From positions 3,083,001 to 3,147,000 of the forward strand of contig NC_087106.1 in the NCBI RefSeq assembly GCF_963855985.1: a stretch of 64,000 nt of DNA, written 5' to 3'. The notes under the pieces were generated by a model. That model saw nothing but the letters and a program-made list of their open reading frames with translations. It was not told where the DNA came from and made no database searches. A program made the translations under genes and the position numbers. The stretch comes from Ostrinia nubilalis. Its lineage: Eukaryota; Arthropoda; Insecta; Lepidoptera; Crambidae. Each line of letters begins with the position of its first letter. Within the stretch, counting starts at the first letter, position 1. Below are positions 9,985 through 20,816 of this stretch, piece after piece.

Positions 9985-10001
9985 TGGCGCCCAACGTGGG
10001 G
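9985..10001 (+). other. tRNA primer-binding site
   Basis: TGGCGCCCAACGTGGGG begins with TGG, the complement of a tRNA 3' CCA end, immediately after the LTR. This fixes element orientation as plus. Confidence 0.8.
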
Positions 10002-10246
10002 CCCAGTTTCGTGAAAAACCGTAAAGAATCCCGTAAATCGGAGGCGATCTTCACGCGACGTAAAGCTGGGAAGCCCAACAAACAAATTTGTCAAGAGTGA
10101 AGCCATGCTGTTGCGTCCTACCTTCGTGTTGTTGCTGTAAGTACCTTTTGCATGAATCCTTCAAGAACTCCTGTAAAATCCTTCCTCAAACCAGCAACAT
10201 TTGTATTTAGATCTCAGGATAGCAATGAACCAGACCCAAATCCTAG

Positions 10247-10785
10247 ATAGTGGGTGATTTAAGCTCCGCCCAACCGCGCAGCTCCGTTGAAGTCCCAAGT
10301 GGTGAGACTAATTTCATAGCTCAAGGAATTTCAATATCCACAATGGACTCAAAAGCTTTGATAAGTTTTGTCCCATCATATGATGGAGAACCATTTACAT
10401 TATATAATTATAAAAACAGTGCTAGACAATGGTTAGAAGTAGTAGGAGAAAAACGCGAAAATGTAATGCTTTTATTAAGTAAATTAGAAGGTAAAGCATC
10501 ACTGGGTGTTAGTATGGATCATCAATTCGTTTGGGCAAATATATTAGCTGCTTTAAAAAGAGAATGTGGTGACAATAGAGAGTTTAACACCTTGTTAATA
10601 GAACTATCAAATGTGAAAAGACGAGGAACATAAATATTTAATATTTGAACTAAAACAAAAATTGTTTTTTATAAAAAGTAAATTAGCTGACAAATATAAT
10701 GATAAATTAATAATAATTGATGAAGTAATGGAACCTTATATAAATACGGCTCAAAATACATTACGTAGCAGCCTGCCTTACCACG
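10247..10785 (+). pseudogene. Gypsy-like gag, 5' part
   Basis: The frame at 10250-10633 contains ISFVPSYDGEPFTLYNY and WLEVVGEKRENVMLLLSKLE, a capsid-like start. A frameshift at about 10630 continues as KYLIFELKQKLFFIKSK and NTAQNTLRSSLPYHDQ to about 10785, where the foldback element interrupts it. Gag identity follows from position after the PBS and the helical capsid-like pattern; subfamily not resolved. Confidence 0.6.
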
Positions 10786-10788
10786 ACC

Positions 10789-11540
10789 AAAGAAGAACGG
10801 TCACGCCCCATACAAAAAAAACCCAGACCCGACAGAAACGAGACATACCTCAGTTTTTTTGTCATGTCTTAATTAGTTAAATTATATATTTTTTATATTC
10901 GAAATCTATGTATAACACCAAAATATTACCCTTTGTTTTTGTTCAGGCGTTATACAAAAACTAATACAAAATGCCTATTTATCACCAAAATTGGTAAATG
11001 TATGTACCTAAATGTCTATTACAGCTGCTATGGAATGTATCTAGGTGACCTGGAGATACAACCGGATTATACAGGGTGGTTATACATATGGAACGATAAG
11101 TGATCTCACTCGATTATTTCTAAACTATACAAGATATCGAAAAACTAGTTACTGATTCTGAAAGTGCTTCACGAGCTCTTTCAAATGGTACCAATAATAG
11201 GTTACAGATTATGGAAGCTGGTAACATTGAATTTTTAGATTTTGTAACTTCTCGTTTCCATAATCAGTAATAAACAGTATAATCCGGCTGTATCTCCAGG
11301 TCACCTAGATACATTCCATAGCAGCTATTTAGGTACATACATTTACCAATTTTGGTGATAAATAGGCATTTTGTATTAGTTTTTGTATGACGCCTGAACA
11401 AAAACAAAGGGTAATAATTTGGTGTTATACATAGATTTCGAATATAAAAAATATATAATTTAACTAATTAAGACATGACAAAAAAACTGAGGTATGTCTC
11501 GTTTCTGTCGGGCCTGGGTCACAGATGACCGTTCTTCTTT
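10789..11540. mobile_element. Foldback element with arms of about 265-290 bp
   Basis: 10789-11078 and 11277-11540 are near-perfect inverted repeats (ends AAAGAAGAAC / GTTCTTCTTT). The loop, 11079-11276, holds a short open stretch reading DSESASRALSNGTNN and FLDFVTSRFHNQ of unknown origin. Inserted inside the gypsy-like gag. Confidence 0.85.
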
Positions 11541-11860
11541 ACGTGTCTAATTGCAATTTTAATAATACAGCTCAAAAGATATTACAGTTGGAAGCGGAAG
11601 GCCGTTTTGATAACATAAAGCCCAAATATTACCGTCACCACGGATAATTAATCAACAATACCCCCAATATGTATTTAGGCAAAACTATCCTCAACCGCAC
11701 CCAAATACAAACAAACCTATAACATAACAAATCATACTACAACTCCACAACATCATAAATCTAATTCAGACGTAGAGCGATTACACAGTACAATTCAGGA
11801 ACTTTACCGATTACAAAGAGAATCTGATTTAGAACAAACGCAAAAAATGTATTTACTCAT

Positions 11861-11968
11861 TCCTATAACAACACGACACACAGTACTATAAATATGTCAC
11901 CCTTTGAAGTGCATTTCGGTAGGAAACCTGCACTAAGAAATTACGATAACTTACAGATAGTTATTTAA
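11861..11968 (+). pseudogene. Gypsy integrase catalytic-core remnant
   Basis: Reads SYNNTTHSTINMSPFEVHFG then RKPAL. The THSTI.MSPFE..FGR motif ends the integrase core of gypsy elements. Ends at TAA 11966. Its closeness to gag-like sequence (under 30 bp) shows a large internal deletion. Confidence 0.7.
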
Positions 11969-12067
11969 CGTTACACGGCACAGCAAAAAGATTTCGTGAT
12001 CTAATTGAATAAAAATGTCCATGATTTAATACGAAAAGAAAAAGAAAAACGCAATTAATACTTGAAT

Positions 12068-12170
12068 ATCGGGAACTGGACATTTCAGGAATTGGACATT
12101 TCGGGAATTGGACATTTTGGGAATTGGACATTTTGAAACCGTTGGACATTTTGGGAATTGGACATTCTGA
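12068..12170. repeat. Minisatellite, about 18-bp unit
   Basis: About five and a half copies of TTGGACATTTTGGGAA-type units with point differences, just before the 3' LTR remnant. Confidence 0.85.
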
Positions 12171-12289
12171 ACCTGAAGGGATTCATTCCGCCGCTACCCT
12201 TACTAAGGTTAAGTTATGTAATAGTTATAGCTATTATAAATTATTTTTTTTAAAAGCAATCAGCTGCTTCAGTTATTTTGACTTGCGTA

Positions 12290-12526
12290 TGGCGCCTGTC
12301 GCCAACGAAATTCACCCAGGGCACTATGGATTCGCCCAATTAGTTGAGGAGGATTACAAATCGTTTACTGCTCGATCTCACATTTACGCCAAAAATGTTT
12401 CGCAGTCAATGCACTACTATTTACGTCGGAATGCACGTTTATGGAAGAATGTTAGAAGTGCGACGTCAATGTGGAGATGTTATCACGCCTGACGAGATCG
12501 GGATGAGTATCGCATGCACTGCTCGG
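12290..12526 (+). other. Unassigned coding-like stretch
   Basis: Two overlapping plus frames look like one frameshifted protein: EIHPGHYGFAQLVEEDYKSF then MFRSQCTTIYVGMHVYGRML and ITPDEI. Possibly a further retroelement fragment; family not recognised. Interrupted by the MITE at 12530. Confidence 0.3.
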
Positions 12527-12529
12527 TAA

Positions 12530-12886
12530 GGCCGGGTTCCCACTATGCCGGACCGGCATTTCTGCCGGAAACCGGACACCGGACAAGGGTGTTCACATTA
12601 CACCGGATCCGAAATCCGAGCCGAATGAAGTGCGGGGAGCACGGCCGGGGCGGGGCGGGAAGCACGGGCGCGGCGGAATGGGCCGCAACTCGTTCACATT
12701 ACTCCGGTCCGGTGATTTTGCCGGCATTTTGTAGCAAAAAAACGCTCGGTAAAAATGCCGGGCTCGGCGAAAAAGCCGGATCCGGGATAATGTGAACAGC
12801 TTCATACAATTTGTACCGCCGCTAGGCCTTCCGGCGATTTTACCGGACCGGGAGATCTGCCGGTCCGGCATAGTGGGAACCCGGCC
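12530..12886. mobile_element. GC-rich PIF/Harbinger-type MITE, TSD TAA
   Basis: Terminal repeats GGCCGGGTTCCCACTATGCC on both ends (inverted), 357 bp, flanked by TAA at 12527-12529 and 12887-12889. The 3-bp TAA duplication and GG..TT.. termini fit PIF/Harbinger. Confidence 0.85.
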
Positions 12887-13119
12887 TAAGGATGAGAACC
12901 GGTAGGCTATCGACGATAGAACGTCTCGACACGGACGCTTTATGGTGCCGCGGATGGTGACGAGGTATCGAGTCAAGCCAGATTAGTGGGAACAGTGTGG
13001 ATAGCTATTCGCTAGGGACTCTGTGCAATGCAGCCGAGGGAATAATAGACGCGCGCGCGAACGTCTGGCTGTTGCAATGGCTCCCGAGCGAATGCAGTTA
13101 GAGGTAAGATATCCAGTTC

Positions 13120-13230
13120 CTCCGTGGTTGAGGATTCCGGGTGAAGCTCGCTTCCACCTTCGGCCTGATCGTCACTTACCATCAGGTGAGATACAGGCCA
13201 AGAGCTTCCTCGTTGTGGACAAAAAAAATC
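13120..13230 (+). mobile_element. SINE/LINE 3' tail fragment
   Basis: Contains TCACTTACCATCAGGTGAGA and GCTTCCTCGTTGTGGAC followed by a poly-A run, a familiar lepidopteran retroposon 3' end. Confidence 0.55.
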
Positions 13231-13511
13231 AAAGCTTATTAATATTTTTCAGGTCCCAGTTATGATGTAGGTACAACCTTCTTGCTCCTATTCTCAAGAT
13301 GTATCATCTGTTATAAATCCAGAAAGGTATGTTTAATCATAGCTTCTGAAGCTACATGTGACAATGTTTACTCTATTCTAATCTAGCTTAAATCCCCCTG
13401 TACTGCTGTTTATCATTATTTCATTACAAATTTCTTTTTGTTTGCAGAAAGTACCTCTGATCCATCTTCAATGAAAATGGAAAGCAGTAAGAAAGTCAAG
13501 AAGTGTTTTAA

Positions 13512-13808
13512 TCAGAACAGTATGTGGTATTTTTCATCAAGAATATTGGTAAACATTTAAAAGAAATAATGGAAACAAGTTTGAGGTTTTCTTGGTTGGG
13601 CTGTGACAGTAATCACATGAATTCTTTAAAAAAATGTTTTATTAAATATGTTATAAGACTGCATGTGCATAATTGGTGCAACATTTTAAATGAAATTATG
13701 AAAGGTGATCTAGAAGAAAAATATGTAACAAAAATGGTAGAAATACATAAAACTGCATTAAGAAAATACAAAACTTTTAAGCTTAGAAAGAAAGCATTAA
13801 ATAAATGA
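13512..13808 (+). CDS. Unrecognised ORF, weak DUF4806-like pattern
   Basis: An open frame (no good ATG before 13569) reads KHLKEIMETSLRFSWLGCD, then NSLKKCFIKYVIRLH and a basic C-terminus, with AATAAA just after the stop (about 13818). The FSWLG...SLKK pattern recalls DUF4806, a domain often found in insect TE-associated or BEN/THAP-type proteins. Could be the last exon of a gene whose earlier exons are not visible (an acceptor-like TTTGCAG precedes at 13446). Low certainty. Confidence 0.3.
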   Translation, partial: SEQYVVFFIKNIGKHLKEIMETSLRFSWLGCDSNHMNSLKKCFIKYVIRLHVHNWCNILNEIMKGDLEEKYVTKMVEIHKTALRKYKTFKLRKKALNK

Positions 13809-14076
13809 CTGATAAAATAAATATTGTTTTATTTTTCTCTGTTTCCAACAACTAATAATAAAAGCCTACAATTATTTACGTATTATTGACAAATCACGAT
13901 ATTGAAAATGTAGACATTGTCACCACACTATTTCTTAAAAAATAATGACAAGCTACAGCAGCGCCAAACGGACACGTTGGAAACTTGTGGAATTTTTTAC
14001 ACTGCCGCATTTGTTCTAGGAACTAATAAGTAATCTGTGTATGCCGCGGCTGTGGTTCGCCTAATTTGAAGCAGTA
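13809..14076. other. Unassigned spacer
   Basis: Nothing recognisable; leads into a gag start at 14077. Confidence 0.3.
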
Positions 14077-14360
14077 ATGGCCCCGCAGAAGCAGGGAGAG
14101 GAATCCAAATTTAATTTGGTTATTTCAAAACTGGAACGGGATTCCATTCAGCAAGTAAGTGACTTACTGATGACACCACCGACATCAAATAAGTATACAG
14201 TCTTGAAGGAAAGATTGCTGCAAGTTTACTAGGAAAGCGCAGAACGCCAATACCAGAAGTTGGTCTCGGAGCTGGAGTTAGGTTCGCAAAAGCCGCCACA
14301 ACTGCTGCGCAGGATGAAGAACTAGATCCTTCAACAACACAGGTTTCCGAACCCTAAAAT
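14077..14360 (+). pseudogene. Gypsy-type gag N-terminal fragment
   Basis: ATG at 14077: MAPQKQGEESKFNLVISKLE, then QQVSDLLMTPP, YTVLKERLLQVY, and after an in-frame TAG (14230) ESAERQYQKLVSELELG and PPQLLRRM. This is the conserved start of Gag in a widespread arthropod gypsy group. The stop codon and the loss of downstream reading make it a pseudogene. Confidence 0.8.
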
Positions 14361-14780
14361 GTCAACACTGATTGTTGAAGTTTCCGTCCTCACTTGTATA
14401 TCATTTCTGGTGCTGTGTCAATGGTGTCTTAATAAATTAAGCGTTTAATACAATCCATTTTTACAAGCTTTATTACAAGCTTTATATTGACTTCACTTGT
14501 TAGTATGTGTGGGACAAATCTTGCAACTGAAATTAAGACCAATTCTCCTCAACCGATTGAGCTGTTTGGTATACGTATGTAAGTACAATAACAATGCAAT
14601 GTTATGGTACCATTGAGCTGGTCTGATGATGGAGTCAAAAGGTGGCCATAGGAACTCCTAAACGAAACGGCGGAAACTTATCGAGTGTGGCTTCGTTGGA
14701 TTCGTCTTCCCGAGCACTTTGGTGCTAAATAATGACCAGGGCCCAGATTGAGAAACAACTAAAAAGTGTAAAATAAAATT
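14361..14780. other. Dispersed-repeat fragments
   Basis: A segment at about 14605-14665 (GAGCTGGTCTGATGATGGAG and GGTGGCCATAGGAACTC) matches a motif common in lepidopteran repeats. No gene. Confidence 0.4.
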
Positions 14781-14792
14781 ATAATATAAAAA

Positions 14793-15027
14793 AAAACTTA
14801 TTTAAAAAACAAGCTTTATTCTGAAATGCAGTTGTACTAAAACGAAAAAAATAATTGTATGCAATGTTCAAATAATTTCGAAAGCTTGTAGCGTAAACAG
14901 AAAAAAGAAGAATAAATTGCATGCGCGATACAAGCTTTCGAAATTATTTGAACATTGCATACAATTATTTTTTTCGTTTTAGTACAACTGCATTTCAGAA
15001 TAAAGCTTGTTTTTTAAAAAAGTTTTT
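14793..15027. repeat. Long hairpin, arms of about 98 bp
   Basis: 14793-14890 and 14929-15027 are near-perfect inverted repeats separated by about 38 bp. The arm includes AAACAAGCTTTATTCTGAAA. No TSD recognised; may be a MITE or an inverted duplication. Confidence 0.85.
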
Positions 15028-15049
15028 ATAAAATAAGCCAGATGAAACT

Positions 15050-15375
15050 GTCATAAACCTCTTGGAAGTCTTCGTATACCCAATAAAATAACTATAATAA
15101 CATACTATGTTTTACCGAGCAGTTTGCGATTTTGGCTTCAAGAAATAACCTTTCATCAACATTCCACCACGTAGCGCGGCAAAATGGTAACAAGTATCAA
15201 CACATTTAGACTAAAAGGCATCGAAAATTATAACTCGGAAATGTGTGATAAAAATGGTGCAGATCCATGAGGACCTATGGGGTTTTTTGGAGAAGGAACC
15301 GACGGATACGGAACACGCCAAGAAGGTACAAAAGGCACATTATCTGTACAACCAGCTGCATTTGCACACATCAGA
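15050..15375 (+). pseudogene. Copia leader and gag start, copy 1
   Basis: ATG at 15188 reads MVTSINTFRLKGIENYNSE, then by frameshift QIHEDLWGFLEKEPTDTEH and QKAHYLYNQLHLH, the Gag N-terminus of a copia element. The leader (from about 15050) and this start are repeated at 23140-23460. Joined abruptly to hAT sequence near 15376. Confidence 0.7.
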
Positions 15376-15881
15376 TAACCAAGAAAATCTCTGGCGGAAG
15401 CTGTAAGAAAACGCATATCAGAAAGACGACAACCTCTGATTTCAGTTTTACAGTATCTCCATAACCCAGAAAAATATTTCAAAGAAAATGCAGAGACACT
15501 CCGCGTCAACCATCCGAGTTTCCTAGAATGAGCTGTGATGAAATGGTTACTTCAATTGCTGAACTTGTTCAACGTTTGCAAGAGCAGGCTCTCCACTCTC
15601 TAGCTCTACAAAACACGAGTGCGATGAGCTCACCTGCTGGCGCTAATGCTTCTGCTGAAAATAAAAGTGATGATGACACAAGTACTGGTAGCAGTAATTC
15701 ATCTGTGATGGAAAAAGAACTTAATAAAGCAATAAAAAAATCTATGACCAAAAAGCAAAACAGACCCCAGATCGGTGAGATCGGAGAGGAAGACAAATAT
15801 TTTAAAACATTAATTCGCATTGAAATGACCCTGCATAAAAACGAAAATTTATTCTTGGATCAAAGAACGTATTTTCTTTAG
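15376..15881 (+). pseudogene. hAT transposase internal fragment
   Basis: 15382-15528 reads SLAEAVRKRISERRQPLISV and LQYLHNPEKYF. A one-base deletion at about 15527 shifts to the frame of ATG 15528: DEMVTSIAELVQRL, an acidic/Ser linker, then ELNKAIKKSM and DKYFKTLIRIEMTLH. This order (KR..RR..LVS..YLHNP, then I..L..RL, then the ..IK.EM segment before the dimerisation domain) fits insect hAT transposases. Catalytic and dimerisation ends are missing. Confidence 0.65.
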
Positions 15882-16550
15882 TATTCTTAATAACCTATTA
15901 CTTTAATAACTCATTTTGTGGTTTCTAGGGAGTCGATAAATAGTTTGAATGTTTCTGCTATATAGCGTATAAAACTTCTTAACGCAAACGAGACTTACTA
16001 ATCGTTCTTGGAGTAATCTATTCATTTTCAGAGTTACGATTATAATGCCTCCATCGAAACCAAATACTAAAAAATCGGTGTTGTGAAAAGAAAATTGGTC
16101 CAGTACTCACCGCATAAAATAGTATAGGTTAATGTTGATCTCCTTAATTGTAATTTCAATTCAAGTTGAGATTATTATATTTCATATTTGTCGTCAATAT
16201 TATGTTAGCCATTTTTCTCTAAATAAAGACTGTTGGTCGTAAAATATGCGATTTTCGAATAAACTTTTTATTACTTTGAATTATCTGCTTTTTATTTTTG
16301 ATGAATTTTGATGGCCAGAACTGGCACATGACTGTGGCCAGAAATAGGGTAAATCTGGCCAAAAATGGCACAAATTCCCATTTTTTATTCTTTTCTACAT
16401 GATTATTTTTCCATAGAATCATTATGAAAAAAATGTATCCTTAGGCTAAATCTAAATATATTTAATCACTTTTTACAAAAAAATATGTCTGTGATAACAA
16501 AAACTGTAAAATGATATAGCCTCAAAGTCTACAAAATTCTTAAAATGGCC
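15882..16550. other. Unassigned spacer
   Basis: Contains an imperfect GGCCAGAA-type repetition at 16310-16380 and AT-rich sequence; no gene seen. Confidence 0.35.
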
Positions 16551-16699
16551 AAAGATAATTGAAATGATCATCTATAAAGTTTTCGATATGAGAAATACGC
16601 ATCATTATTGAAACGGGACAGAACTGTGCCTCTGAAAGATGCAGTATGTGGACCTGAGAAAGAAAAGTTTTGTATTTCTAGTGGCCTCTGTCGATAATA

Positions 16700-17218
16700 C
16701 ACTCGGCATCAAATAAATCGCACCTCCCGCGACAAGCACTTATCGAACGTATGCATCCCCACTTCCCACCAACATTGGTACCATTTGAAAGCCTAGTTCT
16801 AAACTTCATTTCATTAAAGGAAAGGTTTTTACCCCAAAAATGTGTCTATACAAGGATCCAGAGTCACTTCTTCAAAAAATAGGTAGTTACGATATAGCCA
16901 TTTTTTATGACTATAAAACTGTTAAGTTTGGATTAATCGCTATCCATCTGTTAAAGAGGACACGTGAGATCTTTATTTGGTTTTATAACCATAAAAATTG
17001 GTCTAATTGATCCCAGAGGTGAGCCCAAAGTGAGGTCTATTTTCAAGTCACATTTATGGTATATGTTAATCATTTATTTAGAAATAAAATGTATTTTTCT
17101 TTAAGGATATTTATTGGGCTTTCAAATAACACTAATATTGTTGGGGTACCATGATTGTGTCAGAAGAAAATATTTAAAGTTCGCGTCGCGGAAGGTGCGG
17201 TTTATTTGATGTTGAGTG
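16700..17218. mobile_element. 519-bp TA-type MITE (family also at 44700)
   Basis: Terminal repeats CACTCGGCATCAAATAAATC and complement of CACTCAACATCAAATAAACC; flanked by TA at 16698-16699 and 17219-17220. Other array units show the empty site GATAATATT. A second copy at 44700-48547 is split by a hAT element. Confidence 0.9.
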
Positions 17219-17408
17219 TATTATTTTCTGATGGATGCACATACCAGAATCGAAATGTCTTTTTAAGTAATGCATTACTTTTGAGTTCTTGGAGTCATTA
17301 AACAGTAACTAGCAGTATTTCAAGAAATACCGAAATTCCGGTATACCGGTAATTGAAATTTCAATACCGGTATAAAACTTATTCCGGTATTCCATGCCCT
17401 ATCCATAT

Positions 17409-17815
17409 TTAAAACACGTAAAAATTACCAAAGATGTATGGAAGATTTGGAACAAGCTTATGAAATCAAATAAATCCATAAGCCGTCGATTAGCTCTGAA
17501 AAGGGATTTATAGAAAATTCAATATGAAGCATTTCCTTCATTGGAAAAATACATCGCACATAAAATGTATGTATCACAACAACTCTCTGAAATTGGTTGC
17601 TTGATAGATGATGAAGAGTTAGCAGAAATCATATTAATAGGATTACCTGGCGAGTTTGCCCAACTAATAATGGCCATCGAAGGGTCTCCAATTACTCTCT
17701 CACAACTGAACTTGTGATAAATAGACTGAAGCAAGGTGATTGTTACGACAATCACCATACCAACACAATCAGAAGCAGAATATACAAAATGGAGCACATT
17801 GCATTTGTCAGTACG
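17409..17815 (+). pseudogene. Copia gag segment, array unit 1
   Basis: Copy with ITKDVWKIWN, FPSLEKYIAH and LIGLPGEFAQLIM; the codon after ALKRDL is TAG. Ends in frame at a TGA after LSQLNL. Not translatable as a whole. Confidence 0.8.
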
Positions 17816-18167
17816 GTAAAAGACATAGGAAGATAATTGAAATGATCATCTATAAAGTTTTCGATATGAGAAATACGCATCATTATTGAAACGGGACAGA
17901 ACTGTGCCTCTGAAAGATGCAGTATGTGGACCCGAGAAAGAAAAGTTTTGTATTTCTAGTGGCCTCTGTCGATAATATTTTCTTCTGATGAATGCACATA
18001 CCAGAATCGAAATGTCTTTTTAAGTAATGCATTACTTTTGAGTTCTTGGAGTCATTAAACAGTAACTAGCAGTATTTTAAGAAATACCGAAATTCCGATA
18101 TACCGGTAATTGAAATTTCAATACCGGTATAAAACTTATTCCGGTATTCCATGCCCTATCCATATGT

Positions 18168-18960
18168 AAAACACGTGAAAATTACCAAAGATGTATGGAA
18201 GATTTAGAACAACCTTATGAAATCAAATAAATCTATAAGCCGTCGATTGGCTCTGAAATGGGATTTATAGAAAATTCAATATCCTTCCGCCTTTTGTATT
18301 TATCTGTGCACTAATATTACTATTTATGTATGTTTATCTAGACAATTTTATGCAGCTATTTTATTTTTTATTTTACCAATGGTCCGTGACCCTCACTCGG
18401 CATGGGGCACACTGAAAACCAGCGCCGTGGCCTTCGTCACCGTGGGCCACGGCATATGCTGAGTGGGGTCCCGTTGCAGTGGGCATCTTGTTGGTGAATG
18501 GGTGGCACTGCTCAGTTTACTCTTGTTTTTATTTTTTCTTCTTTTATTATTATGTGCCACTGTGTCTGTCATGTCTATGTAATTGCCTATATTTGTGTGA
18601 TGTCCATTGTAATAAATGTATCTTTCTTTCTTTCTTTCAATATGAAGCACTTGAAGCATTTCCTTCATTGGAAAAATACATCGCACATAAAATTTATGTA
18701 TCACAACAACTCTCTGAAATTGTTTACTTGATAGATGATGAAGAGTTAGCAGAAATCATATTAATAGGATTACCTGGCGAGTTTGCCCAACTAATAATGG
18801 CCATCAAAGGGTCTCAAATTACTCTCTCACAACTGAACTTGTGATAAATAGACTGAAGCAAGGTGATACGACAATCACCATACCAACACAACCAGAAGCA
18901 GGATATACAAAATAGAGCACATTGCATTTGTCAGTACGGTAAAAGACATAGGAAGATAAT
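18168..18960 (+). pseudogene. Copia gag segment, array unit 2 (split by SINE)
   Basis: Same segment with a 353-bp insertion at 18283-18635 between ENSI and YEALEAFPSLEKY; this version has the extra LEA codons also seen in units 3 and 6. Confidence 0.8.
18283..18635 (+). mobile_element. SINE/short retroposon with TTTC tail, TSD TTCAATAT
   Basis: Ends in (CTTT)n; TTCAATAT is duplicated at 18275-18282 and 18636-18643. Body includes GGGCCACGGCATATGCTGAG and GTGGGCATCTTG. A relative without clear TSD lies at about 31795-32020. Confidence 0.85.
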
Positions 18961-19291
18961 TGAAATGATCATCTATAAAGTTTTCGATATGAGAAATACG
19001 CATCATTATTGAAACGGGACAGAACTGTGCCTCTGAAAGATGCAGTATGTGGACCCGAGAAAGAAAAGTTTTGTATTTCTAGTGGCCTCTGTCGATAATA
19101 TTTTTTTCTGATGGATGCACATACCAGAATCGAAATGTCTTTTTAAGTAATGCATTACTTTTGAGTTCTTGGAGTCATTAAACAGTAACTAGCAGTATTT
19201 TAAGAAATACCGAAATTCCGGTATACCGGTAATTGAAATTTCAATACCGGTATAAAACTTATTCCGGTATTCCATGCCCTATCCATATGTA

Positions 19292-19715
19292 AAACACGTG
19301 AAAATTACCAAAGATGTATGGAAGATTTAGAACAACCTTATGAAATCAAATAAATCTATAAGCCGTCGATTGGCTCTGAAATGGGATTTATAGAAAATTC
19401 AATATGAAGCACTTGAAGCATTTCCTTCATTGGAAAAATACATCGCACATAAAATTTATGTATCACAACAACTCTCTGAAATTGTTTACTTGATAGATGA
19501 TGAAGAGTTAGCAGAAATCATATTAATAGGATTACCTGGCGAGTTTGCCCAACTAATAATGGCCATCAAAGGGTCTCAAATTACTCTCTCACAACTGAAC
19601 TTGTGATAAATAGACTGAAGCAAGGTGATTGTTACGATAATCACCATACCAACACAATCAGAAGCAGGATATACAAAATGGAGCACATTGCATTTGTCAG
19701 TACGGTAAAAGACAT
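19292..19715 (+). pseudogene. Copia gag segment, array unit 3
   Basis: Uninterrupted copy, nearly identical to unit 2 apart from its SINE; shares IVYLIDDEELAE. Confidence 0.8.
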
Positions 19716-20056
19716 AGGAAGATAATTGAAATGATCATCTATAAAGTTTTCGATATGAGAAATACGCATCATTATTGAAACGGGACAGAACTGTGCCTCT
19801 GAAAGATGCAGTATGTGGACCCGAGAAAGAAAAGTTTTGTATTTCTAGTGGCCTCTGTCGATAATATTTTTTTCTGATGGATGCACATACCAGAATCGAA
19901 ATGTCTTTTTAAGTAATGCATTACTTTTGAGTTCTTGGAGTCATTAAACAGTAACCAGCAGTATTTCAAGAAATACCGAAATTCCGGTATACCGGTAATT
20001 GAAATTTCAATACCGGTATAAAACTTATTCCGGTATTCCATACCCTATCCATATTT

Positions 20057-20470
20057 AAAACACGTAAAATTTACCAAAGATGTATGGAAGATTTGGAACA
20101 AGCTTATGAAATCAAATAAATCCATAAGCCGTCGATTAGCTCTGAAAAGGGATTTATAGAAAATTCAATATGAAGAATTTCCTTCATTGGAAAAATACAT
20201 CGCACATAAAATGTATGTATCACAACAACTTTCTGAAATTGGTTGCTTGATAGATGATGAAGAGTTAGCAGAAATCATATTAATAGGATTACCTGGCGAG
20301 TTTGCCCAACTAATAATGGCCATCGAAGGGTCTCCAATTACTCTCTCACAACTGAACTTGTGATAAATAGACTGAAGCAAGGTGATTGTTACGACAATCA
20401 CCATACCAACACAATCAGAAGCAGGATATACAAAATGGAACACATTGCATTTGTCAGTACGGTAAAAGAC
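20057..20470 (+). pseudogene. Copia gag segment, array unit 4
   Basis: Close to unit 1 (ALKRDL, IGCLIDDEELAE); no insertion. Confidence 0.8.
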
Positions 20471-20816
20471 ATAGGAAGATAATTGAAATGATCATCTATA
20501 AAGTTTTCGATATGAGAAATACGCATCATTATTGAAACGGGACAGAACTGTGCCTCTGAAAGATGCAGTATGTGGACCCGAGAAAGAAAAGTTTTGTATT
20601 TCTAGTGGCCTCTGTCGATAATATTATTTTCTGATGGATGCACATACCAGAATCGAAATGTCTTTTTAAGTAATGCATTACTTTTGAGTTCTTGGAGTCA
20701 TTAAACAGTAACTAGCAGTATTTCAAGAAATACCGAAATTCCGGTATACCGGTAATTGAAATTTCAATACCGGTATAAAACTTATTCCGGTATTCCATGC
20801 CCTATCCATATTTAAA

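Larger units (their letters stand above)
9720..12283 (+). mobile_element. Gypsy-like LTR retrotransposon, internally deleted
   Basis: A 5' LTR tail ending TTATTTTGAC at 9984 is followed at once by the primer-binding site TGGCGCCCAACGTGGGG (9985). The same roughly 100-bp LTR tail recurs, truncated, at 12182-12283. Between them lie gag pieces (10247-10780 and about 11545-11840) and the end of integrase (11861-11968). Protease, RT, RNase H and most of integrase are gone, so it is non-autonomous. The left LTR has TATAAAAG at 9847. The exact left boundary is uncertain. Confidence 0.75.

Noticed and set aside
12530..12886. Overlapping GC-rich frames on both strands as genes
   Set aside because: They come from the palindromic GC-rich MITE and span its ends.
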